Source: CAZLQF01 sp964561545 (GTDB taxonomy: Bacteria > Bacteroidota > Bacteroidia > CAILMK01 > CAYYUA01). Taken from it: a stretch of DNA of 28,913 nucleotides. Within the stretch, counting starts at the first letter, position 1. The number at the start of each line of letters is the position of its first letter. The notes under the pieces were generated by a model that saw only the letters and a program-made list of their open reading frames with translations, did not search any database and was not told the origin of the DNA. The stretch covers positions 1-28,913 of the forward strand of contig CAZLQF010000031.1 of assembly GCA_964561545.1 (NCBI GenBank), given 5' to 3'. The position numbers and the translations under genes are program-made. This document shows, in pieces, positions 17,631 through 26,157 of this stretch.

Positions 17631-18167
17631 ATGATTTTAAGTGATAAAGGAATCCTTCAGGAAATTGAAGAAGGCAAGATCGTTATCGATCCATTCCGCA
17701 GGGATTCCCTCGGTACGAATTCCTACGATGTTCATTTGGGGGAATATTTAGCGGTTTACAAAGAACGCACCCTTGATGCTAAAAAGCACAATCAAATAGA
17801 AGAAATCATCATCCCGGAAGAAGGATTTCTTTTGCAACCTGGCACGCTTTATCTTGGCGTGACTGAAGAATATACAGAAACCCATAATCGGGTTCCATTT
17901 CTTGAAGGGAAATCCAGTGCCGGACGCCTCGGCATTTTTATCCATGCTACCGCTGGAAAAGGAGATGTAGGATATTGCAATAACTGGACTCTCGAGATAA
18001 CAGTAGCGCAGCCGGTTCGCATATATAAAGGCATGCCCATTGGTCAGTTGATCTATTTCGAAGTAGATGGAGATATTGAAACCTTTTACAACAAAAAGCA
18101 GAATGCTAAATACAACAAACGCTCCAATAAACCCATCGAATCCATGATGTGGAAGAATAATTTTTAG
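17631..18167 (+). CDS. dcd: dCTP deaminase
   Basis: This cytoplasmic trimeric enzyme deaminates dCTP to dUTP, feeding dTMP synthesis. From ATG 17631 it has 178 residues with the family start 'MILSDKGILQEIEEGKIVI'. The phosphate-binding motif KSSAGR is at 94-99, and the catalytic glutamate Glu122 lies in 'NNWTLEI'. The fold-closing motif 'KGMPIGQLIYF' follows. An ATG two codons upstream (17625) is also possible. Whether the enzyme is monofunctional or a bifunctional deaminase/dUTPase cannot be decided with certainty from sequence alone. It links functionally with tmk in this window but is not in an operon with it. It converges with the ICMT-like gene. Confidence 0.92.
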   Translation: MILSDKGILQEIEEGKIVIDPFRRDSLGTNSYDVHLGEYLAVYKERTLDAKKHNQIEEIIIPEEGFLLQPGTLYLGVTEEYTETHNRVPFLEGKSSAGRLGIFIHATAGKGDVGYCNNWTLEITVAQPVRIYKGMPIGQLIYFEVDGDIETFYNKKQNAKYNKRSNKPIESMMWKNNF

Positions 18168-18271
18168 CTCACGCTGTTAAAATGGCCTGTTTTTAACCTA
18201 TTAAGGCCTAAGGAAAATGGTTTTTTTAGGCATGTCAAACTCGGGCTTTTGTAACTCCTTGATGGGCCCTT

Positions 18272-19003
18272 TTAAGTACTTGTGTTTTTCTTGAGGTATT
18301 TGACCACTCCGTAAAGCATAGAAGCTAAAATGCTACCAGCAATAAAAACGTAATTGAAATTCGTTTTTCCGGTAACCAATTCCCCAGCAACATCCAAAGC
18401 AAGGAAAACCAGGAAAACAGCTAACAAGCCATTTTTTTCTTTCTGCACCACCTTTTTCCAGCTGAAAAGCAACTTGGGCTTTATGAAGTTCGAAAGCTTA
18501 GGAACAAAGGCAGGAACTGTCTTGGCGTATTCTGTATATTCATCGCCAAATTTTTTAAGTAAAAATTGCTCCTCTGCAAACATGATCCTTTCGTAATAAA
18601 TCCAATAAAAAAGGCATAAAGCTAGGATGAACCAATTATGGGCAGTTAAAAAAGTAGGCCCCAGCCACATCAGTAGGTTAGCTACGTACAATGGATGCCG
18701 AACAATAGCGTATATCCCTGTGGTATTTAGTTGTTCAGCTACTTGCCCCTTTACATTCCTGCCCGATGTATTTTTGGAGGTGTGGCCCACTGTGTATACA
18801 CGCATTCCAAGACCAATTAAGCTTATCAGCATGCAAGCCATTTCAAAATAGAATTCATACGGGGCTTCCCGTATTAAAAGCGATGCTGAAATTTCCGTTT
18901 TTAAGTACAAAATTCCACCAATTACAATGATAAAAAGCGGAATGGTGCCACGGTATCTAAAAAGCCACATTCCTTGTGTTTCTAAATCTTCTTTAAGGGT
19001 CAT
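18272..19003 (-). CDS. ICMT-like membrane methyltransferase
   Basis: This 243-residue integral membrane protein belongs to the isoprenylcysteine carboxyl methyltransferase/phospholipid methyltransferase group. It has about five to six hydrophobic segments (around 20-32, 50-68, 108-140 and 195-235). The signature is 'TTGIYAIVRHPLYVANLLMW', where the R-H-P-x-Y motif binds SAM. It is followed by 'YYERIMFAEEQFLLKKFGDE' and 'YTEYAKTVPAFVPK', the EE...Y..Y..V...P pattern of the family's C-terminal active-site half. The bacterial substrate is unknown; isoprenylated proteins are not expected. A two-helix extension after the catalytic part (residues about 195-243) is not part of the core family. It is convergent with dcd. 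Confidence 0.82.
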   Translation of the reverse strand: MTLKEDLETQGMWLFRYRGTIPLFIIVIGGILYLKTEISASLLIREAPYEFYFEMACMLISLIGLGMRVYTVGHTSKNTSGRNVKGQVAEQLNTTGIYAIVRHPLYVANLLMWLGPTFLTAHNWFILALCLFYWIYYERIMFAEEQFLLKKFGDEYTEYAKTVPAFVPKLSNFIKPKLLFSWKKVVQKEKNGLLAVFLVFLALDVAGELVTGKTNFNYVFIAGSILASMLYGVVKYLKKNTST

Positions 19004-19043
19004 AGTGGTTACAAGTTCAATTTGATCGAGTGCTTAAAGCGAT

Positions 19044-19051
19044 CAAATATA
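19044..19051 (-). promoter_or_regulatory. possible -7 promoter element (TATATTTG)
   Basis: The minus strand reads TATATTTG, an exact TAnnTTTG match, 41 bases upstream of the ICMT-like gene start at 19003. The -33 element is not evident. Confidence 0.4.
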
Positions 19052-19158
19052 AAGGTTGGTAGCTTGCCATTATAATTAAAAAAGTGCTCAATTAATGGAT
19101 GCAAAAGCTTGGGCGCTGCTTATCTATTATGAATTAAAGAATGCTTGATTAATGATGA

Positions 19159-19599
19159 TTAGTAGTCAGGTATAAAGTTTTTTCTACGATGAACCAACAT
19201 TTCTTCTGCAATAAGGTTAAAATCGGCTTCTTGAATCTCCAGGAAACCGCCCATCAACTGCTTGTCCCACTGATTTTTGTTGGTTATAAAATTCAAATTA
19301 TCCAAAAGGGGCTCAATGGCTACCTCCTCAGCCGGGTAATATTGCACCTTTCTACGCCATGGCTTAAAATCAGGGGTCATAACTTGGTAAGGTTCATTAT
19401 CGGTAACCTGTCCAATGGCCGTAAAGGCTTGACATTGGTTTCCATTTTTATATTGGTCCTTGGGCGAGTAATAAATGATCCAATCGTTCCTCTTAAGTTT
19501 TTTAAGTTGAGGTTTTTCGCCATGCCCGGCTTGGGCAAATTCGTTTTCAACGCCAATTTCTACGTGATCTTTGGAGGCAACGATGATAAAGTATTGCAT
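19159..19599 (-). CDS. EVE domain-containing protein (UPF0310-like)
   Basis: This 146-residue protein is made of a single EVE (PUA-like) domain, a fold that binds modified nucleobases in DNA or RNA. The evidence is the N-terminal 'YFIIVASKDHVEIGVENEF', the 'LKRNDWIIYYSPKDQYKNG' motif, 'FTAIGQVTD' and the terminal 'NQWDKQLMGGFLEIQEADF', which together match the UPF0310 group of EVE proteins. The size is normal and there is no fusion partner. The natural ligand in this organism is unknown. It is a standalone gene; 155 bases separate it from the ICMT-like gene downstream on the same strand. Confidence 0.88.
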   Translation of the reverse strand: MQYFIIVASKDHVEIGVENEFAQAGHGEKPQLKKLKRNDWIIYYSPKDQYKNGNQCQAFTAIGQVTDNEPYQVMTPDFKPWRRKVQYYPAEEVAIEPLLDNLNFITNKNQWDKQLMGGFLEIQEADFNLIAEEMLVHRRKNFIPDY

Positions 19600-19679
19600 C
19601 TATTTTTACTTTAAGAATTCCAACAATTAAGCGATCAATTTGTGTTCTTGAAATAACCCTTATTACTTAAGCCTGTGTC

Positions 19680-20400
19680 TTATTTTTCAATATTTTTCCG
19701 TAGTTCAATAAATGGATTAAATATAGCCATGTTTCCATTTATTGAATACAAATCTTGCAAAAAATGAATGGCTTCTAAACAGTCATTTGGTTGGTGCTAA
19801 AGCTTGCCCAGGCTTTTTTCTAATTCATAGCTACTCATTGCATCAATAGGCTTAAATTGTCAACTATCATGTTCCTTTTTCACCAAGCCTGCTTCATTTC
19901 TAATAAGGTCATGCCATTAAGGCTAATCGGCTTAGCTGAGTCCTCTATGCCAAACAAGTTAGGTTTTTGATGCCTATCCATGTATTTGCGAGAATAGCGT
20001 TATGCTGCTTGCTTTTTCATTGGTAATGATACGGTTTAAATAGTTTGTAAATTCTGGGAAAAAATGATAAGCCATTTGAAGCATGGCTCTATAGGGCTGC
20101 TCAAAATGCGTGTAGTTAACCTCAAAATAGGTGCTTGCATAAAGGTCAAGTAAATGCCCATGGTAAGCGTTCCAGCTTTCATGTCTTGATTGGCAACCAG
20201 ATAAAGGTCTGGATGGGTCATGGAAACCTGCTTTGAATTTTAGCCTGGGCATAACCATCATAGCTGCATTCATGCAAAGTTTTTAGACTTCGATGCTACC
20301 ATGCAATGAAAAATACTTGAAAAAAGCAGTTTTTTTTCGAATGCTTTCTTTCACTGGTTTTAGACGCACCGGAAATTTTGGATGATTTAGTTGTTAAAAC
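19680..20400 (-). pseudogene. decayed, unidentified protein-coding gene
   Basis: Reading the minus strand, coding-like text persists across the whole stretch but is broken by stops and frame changes. From upstream to downstream the pieces are 'PVRLKPVKESIRKKTAFFKY', a TAA, the 99-codon open frame at 19974-20273 ('ESWNAYHGHLLDLYASTYFE', 'YRAMLQMAYHFFPEFTNYLN'), a shifted piece 'DRHQKPNLFGIEDSAKPISL', and a final piece of about 53 codons with one internal TAG ('CLEAIHFLQDLYSINGNMAI') ending at the TAA at 19680-19682. I do not recognise the family. The long mostly-open tail and sensible residue composition suggest a real ancestral gene of about 230 residues, now inactive. The 99-residue piece could still be translated. 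Confidence 0.5.
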
Positions 20401-20474
20401 CCTTTCAACAACCACTTGATTTTAATATTTGCTCACATAAATACGGTATTTTTACCACGGACCCTTCCTTTTTA

Positions 20475-20505
20475 TTGAGGGAGCACTTGAACTAAGCTAT
20501 ATTTG
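20475..20505 (+). promoter_or_regulatory. promoter of the iron ABC transporter operon
   Basis: TTG at 20475-20477 and TATATTTG at 20498-20505 are 20 bases apart, the expected layout of a Bacteroidota housekeeping promoter (TTG, about 20, TAnnTTTG). Transcription would start near 20512, giving a short leader before the ATG at 20529. I saw no convincing Fur-type operator; a short GGTA/TACC inverted repeat at 20445-20456 is the only symmetry upstream. Confidence 0.65.
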
Positions 20506-20528
20506 CAAAAGAATTAAAAAGGCCAACT

Positions 20529-21605
20529 ATGAACGTACAAGGATTTTCAGCAATATTAATTAGTCTTACAGTCCTGTTAATGGGTTGTGGAGGCTCCGGT
20601 GGTGATGAGAAGAAACAGGATACTAGTAAGGTTCAAAAGGACGCAGATAAAGCGGAAAAAGTCAATGTTTATTCACACCGCCACTATGAAGTGGATGAAC
20701 AGCTTTTTGACCAGTTTACTGAACAAACGGGCATTGAGGTCAATGTAGTGAATGCCAGTGCCGATGAACTCATCAAGAAGCTCCAAATGGAGGAAGAAAG
20801 CTCACCGGCTGATGTGCTTATTACTGTGGATGCCGGACGTCTCTACCGTGCTATGGACAAAGGCCTGCTTCAACCGGTTTCTTCTGAAACGCTTAACAAC
20901 AACATTCCTCAGCAATTCCGGGATCCGGATGGTGAGTGGTACGGCCTTACATACCGTGCTCGCGTTATCGTTCGCCACCAAGACCGGGTGGATTCTGGTG
21001 CCATTCAGACTTATGAAGGTTTGGCAGAGCCTAAATGGGAGGATAAGGTTCTGATCCGTTCCTCGAGCAACATATACAATCAATCTCTTATGGCATCCAT
21101 TATTGCGCACAAGGGCGAATCAGCTGCTAAGAATTGGGCTGAGGGTTTGGTTAACAACATGGCCCGCAAACCACGAGGCGGTGACCGCGATCAAGTAAAG
21201 GCTGTAGCAGCTGGCAAAGGGGATTTAGCGGTCGTGAATACTTATTACCTGGGCCACTTGTTAAACGCTGAAAACGAAGCTGAGGTGAAAGCTGGAGAAC
21301 AAGTTGAGGTGGTATTTCCCAATCAGGATGGAAGGGGCACCCACATCAATGTAAGTGGAGCAGGCGTTACCAAGCATGCTCCGAATAAAGAAAATGCCAT
21401 TGAATTCCTGGAATTCTTGAGTTCAAAAGCAGCGCAATCCGAGTTTGCAGCCGCCAATTATGAGTACCCGGTAAGGGAAGGCGTGGCCAAAGCCCCTTTA
21501 TTAACTTCTTGGGGCGATTTCAAAAAAGACACGCTGGAGTTGAATACATTGGGTGAGCTCAACCGAAAGGCGGTTAAAATTATGGATCGAGCAGGATGGA
21601 AATAA
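20529..21605 (+). CDS. ferric-iron ABC transporter substrate-binding lipoprotein (FutA/FbpA type)
   Basis: This 358-residue periplasmic protein binds Fe(III) and delivers it to the adjacent permease. The signal peptide ends in the lipobox LMGC20, followed by a Gly/Ser/Lys-rich tether. The mature part begins 'VNVYSHRHYEVDEQLFDQF', the usual opening of the family. By analogy with cyanobacterial FutA, the candidate iron ligands are Tyr53 in 'HRHYEVD', Tyr183 in 'SSNIYNQSLM', and the tandem Tyr239-Tyr240 in 'VVNTYYLGHLL'; all four are present. 'GAGVTKHAPNKENAIEFLEF' is the conserved hinge-side segment. It is the first gene of a three-gene operon with the permease and ATPase, and has its own well-spaced promoter. 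Confidence 0.92.
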   Translation: MNVQGFSAILISLTVLLMGCGGSGGDEKKQDTSKVQKDADKAEKVNVYSHRHYEVDEQLFDQFTEQTGIEVNVVNASADELIKKLQMEEESSPADVLITVDAGRLYRAMDKGLLQPVSSETLNNNIPQQFRDPDGEWYGLTYRARVIVRHQDRVDSGAIQTYEGLAEPKWEDKVLIRSSSNIYNQSLMASIIAHKGESAAKNWAEGLVNNMARKPRGGDRDQVKAVAAGKGDLAVVNTYYLGHLLNAENEAEVKAGEQVEVVFPNQDGRGTHINVSGAGVTKHAPNKENAIEFLEFLSSKAAQSEFAAANYEYPVREGVAKAPLLTSWGDFKKDTLELNTLGELNRKAVKIMDRAGWK

Positions 21606-21614
21606 GAGATGGGC

Positions 21615-21660
21615 ACCACTTTTATATTTGTGAAATCCAATAACCCAAATGAAGTGGTGT
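21615..21660 (+). promoter_or_regulatory. stem-loop between binding protein and permease genes
   Basis: CACCACTT at 21615-21622 pairs with AAGTGGTG at 21653-21660. Inside the loop, ATTTG (21627-21631) can pair with CAAAT (21647-21651). Only three T residues follow. The position suggests a partial terminator or an RNA-stabilising hairpin that lets the binding protein be made in excess of the membrane parts. A perfect TAnnTTTG (TATATTTG, 21624-21631) lies inside the structure and could be a secondary promoter, but no -33 element was seen. Confidence 0.55.
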
Positions 21661-21676
21661 TTTAAATTAACGGTCT

Positions 21677-23368
21677 TTGCAAAACAGGGTCACAGCTTTT
21701 TTATGGCGCGTATTGCGTGAATGTTCGAGGGGATTCAACAGGTGGGGCCTATTGGCTACTTTAATCTTGTTACTCATCCTCACCCCCATCGTGGCTGTTT
21801 TGGTCCAGACTTATCAAGGTGGTGGGGGCGATACCTGGCAACACCTGGCTAATACCGTTTTACAAGATTACATTACCAATTCATTGCTCCTGGCAATAGG
21901 GGTTGGGATTCTGAGCCTGGTTTTTGGTTTATCTACTGCCTGGCTGGTTAGTACTTGCAATTTTCCGGCCCGTAAATTTTTTACTTGGGCTCTTTTGCTA
22001 CCCATGGCCATTCCTACTTATATTGCTGCTTATACGTACGCTGGTATTTTTGACTATGTTGGTCCGGTACAGGTTTTCTTCCGCAATACCTTAGATTGGC
22101 AAGTAGAACCATCCTGGTTTAACATCATGCATTTCCGTGGCTTGATGGTGATTATGGCCTTAGTTTTGTATCCTTATGTTTATGCCATTACCCGTACGGC
22201 TTTTTTAAGCCAATCCCGCACTATATTGGAATCCAGCCGTGTGCTTGGAAGTTCGGCTTGGCGTACCTTTTTCCGTATTGCTTTGCCTGTTAACCGTCCT
22301 GCCATTGTAGGCGGCCTTTTGCTGGTTGTGATGGAAGTACTCAATGATTATGGCGCGGTCAAGTATTTTGGGGTGACTACTTTTACCACAGGCATTTTCC
22401 GTGCTTGGTTCTCTTTGGGTGATAGCAATGCAGCCGCCTATTTGTCTGCTATTCTGATGTTTTTTGTGTTCGCTGTGATCTTAATTGAACGCTGGCAAAG
22501 GGGCCGCGCAAGTTATGATGCTGGTGATACGGGCAGCAAACCGATTCGTCTTTACCAGCTAACTTCCTGGCAAAAAATATTGGCTTTCATGGCTTGTTTG
22601 ATTCCATTTTTGTTTGGCTTTGCCATTCCGGTCATCCAACTTCTAAGCTGGTCTATAGATACTGCACCCCAGGTAGTAGATTGGGATTTTGGCTTAATGG
22701 TGGGCAATAGTTTTGTGCTGGCGGCCGGCTCTTCAATACTATGTGTGATCGCTGCAACCTTGCTCCTCTATTCCGTTAAGATCAACCGGAATATGGTCCT
22801 GCAGAGCTTAAGCAAGCTGGCAGTATTGGGCTATTCGATCCCTGGAGCCGTGATTGCCATTGGTGTGCTGATCCCTTTACTATTGATTGACAAAAAGCTT
22901 TTAGGAGGATTGGCCAATATTTGGGGTTTACAAATTGATCTGATTTTGACCGGATCGGTATTTGCACTTATATATGCTTATGTGGTTCGTTTTTTAGCGG
23001 TGGCTTACAATTCGGTTTATTCCGGTTTTAAAAAAATCGGGGATAGTCTGGATGAGGGCTCCCGGATCCTGGGCGTACCTCCGATGAAAACGTTTTTCAA
23101 AATCAATTTTCCGCTGATGAAAGGAGCCATATTGAGCGGGGCACTGCTGGTTTTTGTGGACGTCCTTAAAGAATTGCCGCTGACCCTGATCCTGCGGCCA
23201 TTTAATTTTGAGACACTTGCTACGCAGACTTTTGCCCTGGCGAGTGATGAGCTGGTGGCCCAATCTGCCAATTCGGCCCTTATTATTATTTTAACTGGGT
23301 TGGTGCCGATCCTGGTTTTGAACCAACTAATTGCTAAAGAAGGGATGAATGAGCACATTAACGGTTAA
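21677..23368 (+). CDS. ferric-iron ABC transporter permease (FutB/FbpB type, two-domain)
   Basis: This 563-residue inner-membrane protein forms the translocation channel for Fe(III). It has about twelve hydrophobic segments in two homologous halves. Each half carries an EAA-type loop that contacts the ATPase: 'ILESSRVLGSSAWRTFFRIA' with 'LPVNRPAIVGG' in the first half, and 'DSLDEGSRILGVPPMKTFFK' with 'INFPLMKGAILSG' in the second. This fused double layout is normal for the FbpB group. No ATG lies before the first membrane segment; the best start is the TTG at 21677, giving an Arg-rich N-terminus before the first helix. The last 20 bases overlap the ATPase gene start, indicating translational coupling. 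Confidence 0.92.
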   Translation: MQNRVTAFLWRVLRECSRGFNRWGLLATLILLLILTPIVAVLVQTYQGGGGDTWQHLANTVLQDYITNSLLLAIGVGILSLVFGLSTAWLVSTCNFPARKFFTWALLLPMAIPTYIAAYTYAGIFDYVGPVQVFFRNTLDWQVEPSWFNIMHFRGLMVIMALVLYPYVYAITRTAFLSQSRTILESSRVLGSSAWRTFFRIALPVNRPAIVGGLLLVVMEVLNDYGAVKYFGVTTFTTGIFRAWFSLGDSNAAAYLSAILMFFVFAVILIERWQRGRASYDAGDTGSKPIRLYQLTSWQKILAFMACLIPFLFGFAIPVIQLLSWSIDTAPQVVDWDFGLMVGNSFVLAAGSSILCVIAATLLLYSVKINRNMVLQSLSKLAVLGYSIPGAVIAIGVLIPLLLIDKKLLGGLANIWGLQIDLILTGSVFALIYAYVVRFLAVAYNSVYSGFKKIGDSLDEGSRILGVPPMKTFFKINFPLMKGAILSGALLVFVDVLKELPLTLILRPFNFETLATQTFALASDELVAQSANSALIIILTGLVPILVLNQLIAKEGMNEHING

Positions 23369-24389
23369 AGAAATATCACGCCAATTTTCGCTTAGTGAAG
23401 CTTATGCCGTTAAGCAAGTGTCATTTCAGGCCCAAAAAAGCGAATTGTTTGCCTTGGTAGGTGAGAGTGGCAGCGGCAAAACTACCTTGCTGCGATTAAT
23501 TGCCGGATTTGAAGATCCGGACGAAGGGCAAATCTTCATTGGCGAGCAGGAAGTAGCGACCCGCAAAAAATCCATTGTTCCGGAAAAGCGGAGCGTAGGC
23601 ATGGTGTTTCAGAACTATGCTTTATTTCCCCATTTGACTGTAAGGCAAAACATTGCTTATGGCTTACATCATTTAAATAACAAAGTCCGTGAACAACGAG
23701 TAGATGAGGTGATGGATCTGGTGAACCTCCAGCAATATGGTAAAAAATATCCCTATGAAATTTCGGGTGGGCAGCAGCAACGCACTGCTTTAGCCCGTGC
23801 CCTTGCCCCCAAACCAAGTATCGTCCTTTTGGATGAGCCTTTTAGCAATTTGGATGACATCATGAAAGACCAGGTGAGGGAAGATGTAAGGGAAATTGTT
23901 AAGCAAACCAATACAACAGCGGTATTTGTAACGCATGATACGCAGGATGCCCTGTCAACAGCCGACCGGATCGGGGTTTTGAAAGGCGGAAAAATCGAGC
24001 AACTCGGAACCCCGGCAACGGTCTACCATCACCCGGTTAATGAATACGTAGGTGGGTTTTTCGGTAAGATCAATGTATTGGATGCCACGGTCACTAATGA
24101 AGGATACCGGGTAAAAGATTGTCTAATTCATACAAATCCTACCCATGAGCAAGGATCTCAGGTTAAGTTGATGGTCCGGCCTGAAGACATCCAATTGGTG
24201 CACGAAAAAGAAGCAGACCTGGTCGGTAAAGTATCGCATGCTTTTTATTTTGGTTCTTACCAACAAGTGGTGGTGCATGTAGCTGGCACGCCTATTATAC
24301 TGCGAACGGGTAATGATGACAAGTTTGATCAAGGCCGGCAAGTATACCTTAAGATTAACCGGGAGCACTTGGTACCGCTCGCCAATTAA
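23349..24389 (+). CDS. ferric-iron ABC transporter ATP-binding protein (FutC/FbpC type)
   Basis: This 346-residue cytoplasmic ATPase powers the iron transporter. Walker A is GESGSGKT (38-45), the Q-loop is 'VFQNYALFPHLTV', the signature is SGGQQQR (139-145), Walker B is VLLDEP (159-164), the D-loop is 'SNLDD', and the switch His is in 'FVTHDTQDAL'. The C-terminal quarter ('VKLMVRPEDIQLVHEKEADL') is a TOBE-like regulatory domain, as in other iron and polyamine importers. The start overlaps the permease end by 20 bases. No intrinsic terminator was recognised after the stop. Confidence 0.93.
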   Translation: MSTLTVKEISRQFSLSEAYAVKQVSFQAQKSELFALVGESGSGKTTLLRLIAGFEDPDEGQIFIGEQEVATRKKSIVPEKRSVGMVFQNYALFPHLTVRQNIAYGLHHLNNKVREQRVDEVMDLVNLQQYGKKYPYEISGGQQQRTALARALAPKPSIVLLDEPFSNLDDIMKDQVREDVREIVKQTNTTAVFVTHDTQDALSTADRIGVLKGGKIEQLGTPATVYHHPVNEYVGGFFGKINVLDATVTNEGYRVKDCLIHTNPTHEQGSQVKLMVRPEDIQLVHEKEADLVGKVSHAFYFGSYQQVVVHVAGTPIILRTGNDDKFDQGRQVYLKINREHLVPLAN

Positions 24390-24540
24390 TGAGCAACTCC
24401 TGAACGACTGCCTGAACATAGTTTTCGCTTCAAATTGGTGTTAAGTTAACCGAGGCCACTCTTCAGAATACGCAAGCATTCGCAAAGCTTATTTAAGCCA
24501 AACTTTCGTTTGTAAAAATAGGCATCAGACCTTGAGGTAG

Positions 24541-24600
24541 GTATTGTTCCAAAAGTTGTATATAAAATTGGTAGTGTTCCAAAAAGTGTGTATAAATTAT
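24541..24600. repeat. two tandem 30-bp imperfect repeats resembling an IS end
   Basis: Positions 24541-24570 and 24571-24600 match at 23 of 30 bases. Each carries the core GTTCCAAAA followed by a GT-rich stretch and TATAAA. This core resembles the terminal inverted repeats of some IS256-type elements (from memory), but no transposase remains nearby on that side. It may be the nested ends of lost insertion elements. Confidence 0.5.
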
Positions 24601-24660
24601 CCTCATATTAGTGGGGGTCCGGTATAGGGGCAGGCAGGGCTAACTTTGCCATCTCATTAT

Positions 24661-24755
24661 GCTAAATTATTTATTAACAATATGTTTAAACTTAATTAAG
24701 CAAATAATTATATTTATTTATTTATATTAATATTTATTTTAATTACTAATAGCCT
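24661..24755. other. very AT-rich block in the iron operon to barrel gene gap
   Basis: About 95 bases with almost no G or C, built of repeating ATTTATTTA-like words. It lies in the 1.1-kb stretch (24390-25519) that has no intact gene. I see no iteron repeats or replication-protein gene to suggest an origin. The remainder of the stretch (24390-24540 and 25286-25519) shows nothing that I can name. Confidence 0.5.
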
Positions 24756-24884
24756 TCTTAAACTTCTCATGTTTCCCAACTAAATTTTTCTCCTTCATTA
24801 CCTAATTGCGTAACTTTTCGATTATAAGCATCTTTCCTAATTGCTACTCTCTCTAATAACTAGGTTCTATCACATTTTTTGTGG

Positions 24885-25051
24885 AATGAAGCGCTGAAGC
24901 TTCAGGTGGGGCATTGGAGATTTTTTCGCTGTCAAACTCGCCTTAGCCAGTGACGTGTAGGCTATTGGGTAGCAGGTCACAGAAGTTTCCATAGAAAAAA
25001 GCAATGAATTGAATAAGCTCCAAAAAATTCCAATAAATCTCCAGGCGTAAA
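24885..25051 (+). pseudogene. possible decayed open reading frame
   Basis: Plus-strand frame reads as a continuous protein-like string interrupted by three stops (one TGA, two TAG): pieces 'SFRWGIGDFFAVKLALASDV' and 'QVTEVSIEKSNELNKLQKIP', ending at a TAA. The TGA and TAG stops could each derive from CGA or CAG by one C-to-T change. I recognise no family. The call rests only on the protein-like text. Confidence 0.25.
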
Positions 25052-25519
25052 ATTATTAAGAAACTTCATTTAAAATAAGACATTGATAATGGCTTAGTCG
25101 TAGATTTGGCTGAAAAATATCTCTGCACGGATTTCTTTGGGAGGTGTATCGAAAGTTTTTTTAAACCAATAGAAGTAGAATCTCCTAATCTGATTTTCAG
25201 GATTTAAATTTGATTTTACAAAAACTTTTAAAATCGAAAAATCAACGAATTTTTCCGGTTTGATACACCCCCCACACAAAGCCAAATTAGATATGGATTT
25301 AGAGTTAACAGGATTTCCTAAAACCTTTATTGAAGGTATAGGTTTTTTCTACTCACAAAATTTATAGTAAAACCAATAACTATTTAAATCAAAGGAAACA
25401 TGGCTTATATTTCCTGTTAATTTCTTAATTATCTACTGCATTCGGAACATACTTAGTGATTTGGATAACAATAGATGGTCAACCCTATTCTAAATCAAGA
25501 TCTTACATGGTTGAATGAT

Positions 25520-25990
25520 TTAAAAAATATACCTGACAGACAAGGCTGCACCATCACCCCAAAAACCTGAGTATCCTATTATGTTGAAAGCAGGTTTCCA
25601 GTCGATACTTATATTGATAGGTACTTCTTCGAAATTGTATTCAAGACCTAAAATTCCATCGATCCCGATGACACTGTAAGAGTTTCCTTCTTCTCCCCAT
25701 CTTGCATTTTTTCCGTTCCAAAAACCTACATGTCCTCCAAACCCTGCGTACCAATTTAACCTGTCGACTTGAAAAGCCATTCCATGGGTTTCGTAAAGGC
25801 CCGTTATTTCAAGGCCGCTCCAACGGCTTGCGATGATTCCTTCAATTGCTGAAGTTTCAGAAACAAAATGTTTAATGGTCACACCTTGGGCAAATCCTCC
25901 TCGAAGTCCAATACCTGTTTTGTAATCCTGGGCATTTGTTGATAAGAATGCGAATAATGTCAGTAGAATTGAAAAGCTAAATTGTTTCAT
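25520..25990 (-). CDS. small outer-membrane barrel-like protein
   Basis: This 156-residue exported protein has a cleavable signal peptide ending STNAQ. The mature part alternates hydrophobic and polar residues and is rich in Gly and aromatics ('GIGLRGGFAQGVTIKHF', 'WYAGFGGHVGFWNG', 'LSVRYIF'). The final aromatic residue on the last strand is the usual signal for outer-membrane insertion, so a small six- to eight-stranded beta-barrel is likely. The function is unknown. It is the only intact gene in the right-hand 4.5 kb. A degraded copy of its last third lies upstream of it at 26158-26267 in the same orientation. Confidence 0.8.
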   Translation of the reverse strand: MKQFSFSILLTLFAFLSTNAQDYKTGIGLRGGFAQGVTIKHFVSETSAIEGIIASRWSGLEITGLYETHGMAFQVDRLNWYAGFGGHVGFWNGKNARWGEEGNSYSVIGIDGILGLEYNFEEVPINISIDWKPAFNIIGYSGFWGDGAALSVRYIF

Positions 25991-26157
25991 AAAATTAAAT
26001 TTTGTTTACCTTACTCGTCTGGCTTTTCGGAGTCGCCCTAACTTTTAAAACCTGTGTTAGTCAAGTGTGTTTGAATAGTTTTTACAGTCTAAAAAAACAC
26101 TTATTTGATTTTATGGTTTCGAATTTTCTAAATAAGGATTTTTTATTGTTTAGTTGC

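Noticed and set aside
20445..20456. GGTA/TACC inverted repeat as an iron-regulator operator
   Set aside because: Only 4-bp arms, not matching a Fur or DtxR consensus that I know, and it lies upstream of the -33 position.
24661..24755. AT-rich block as a replication origin
   Set aside because: No iterons, DnaA-box cluster or replication gene nearby.
25094..25285. 63-codon minus-strand frame
   Set aside because: No family, no promoter, biased Phe/Lys content expected of AT-rich non-coding DNA, and it lies in a region otherwise lacking intact genes.
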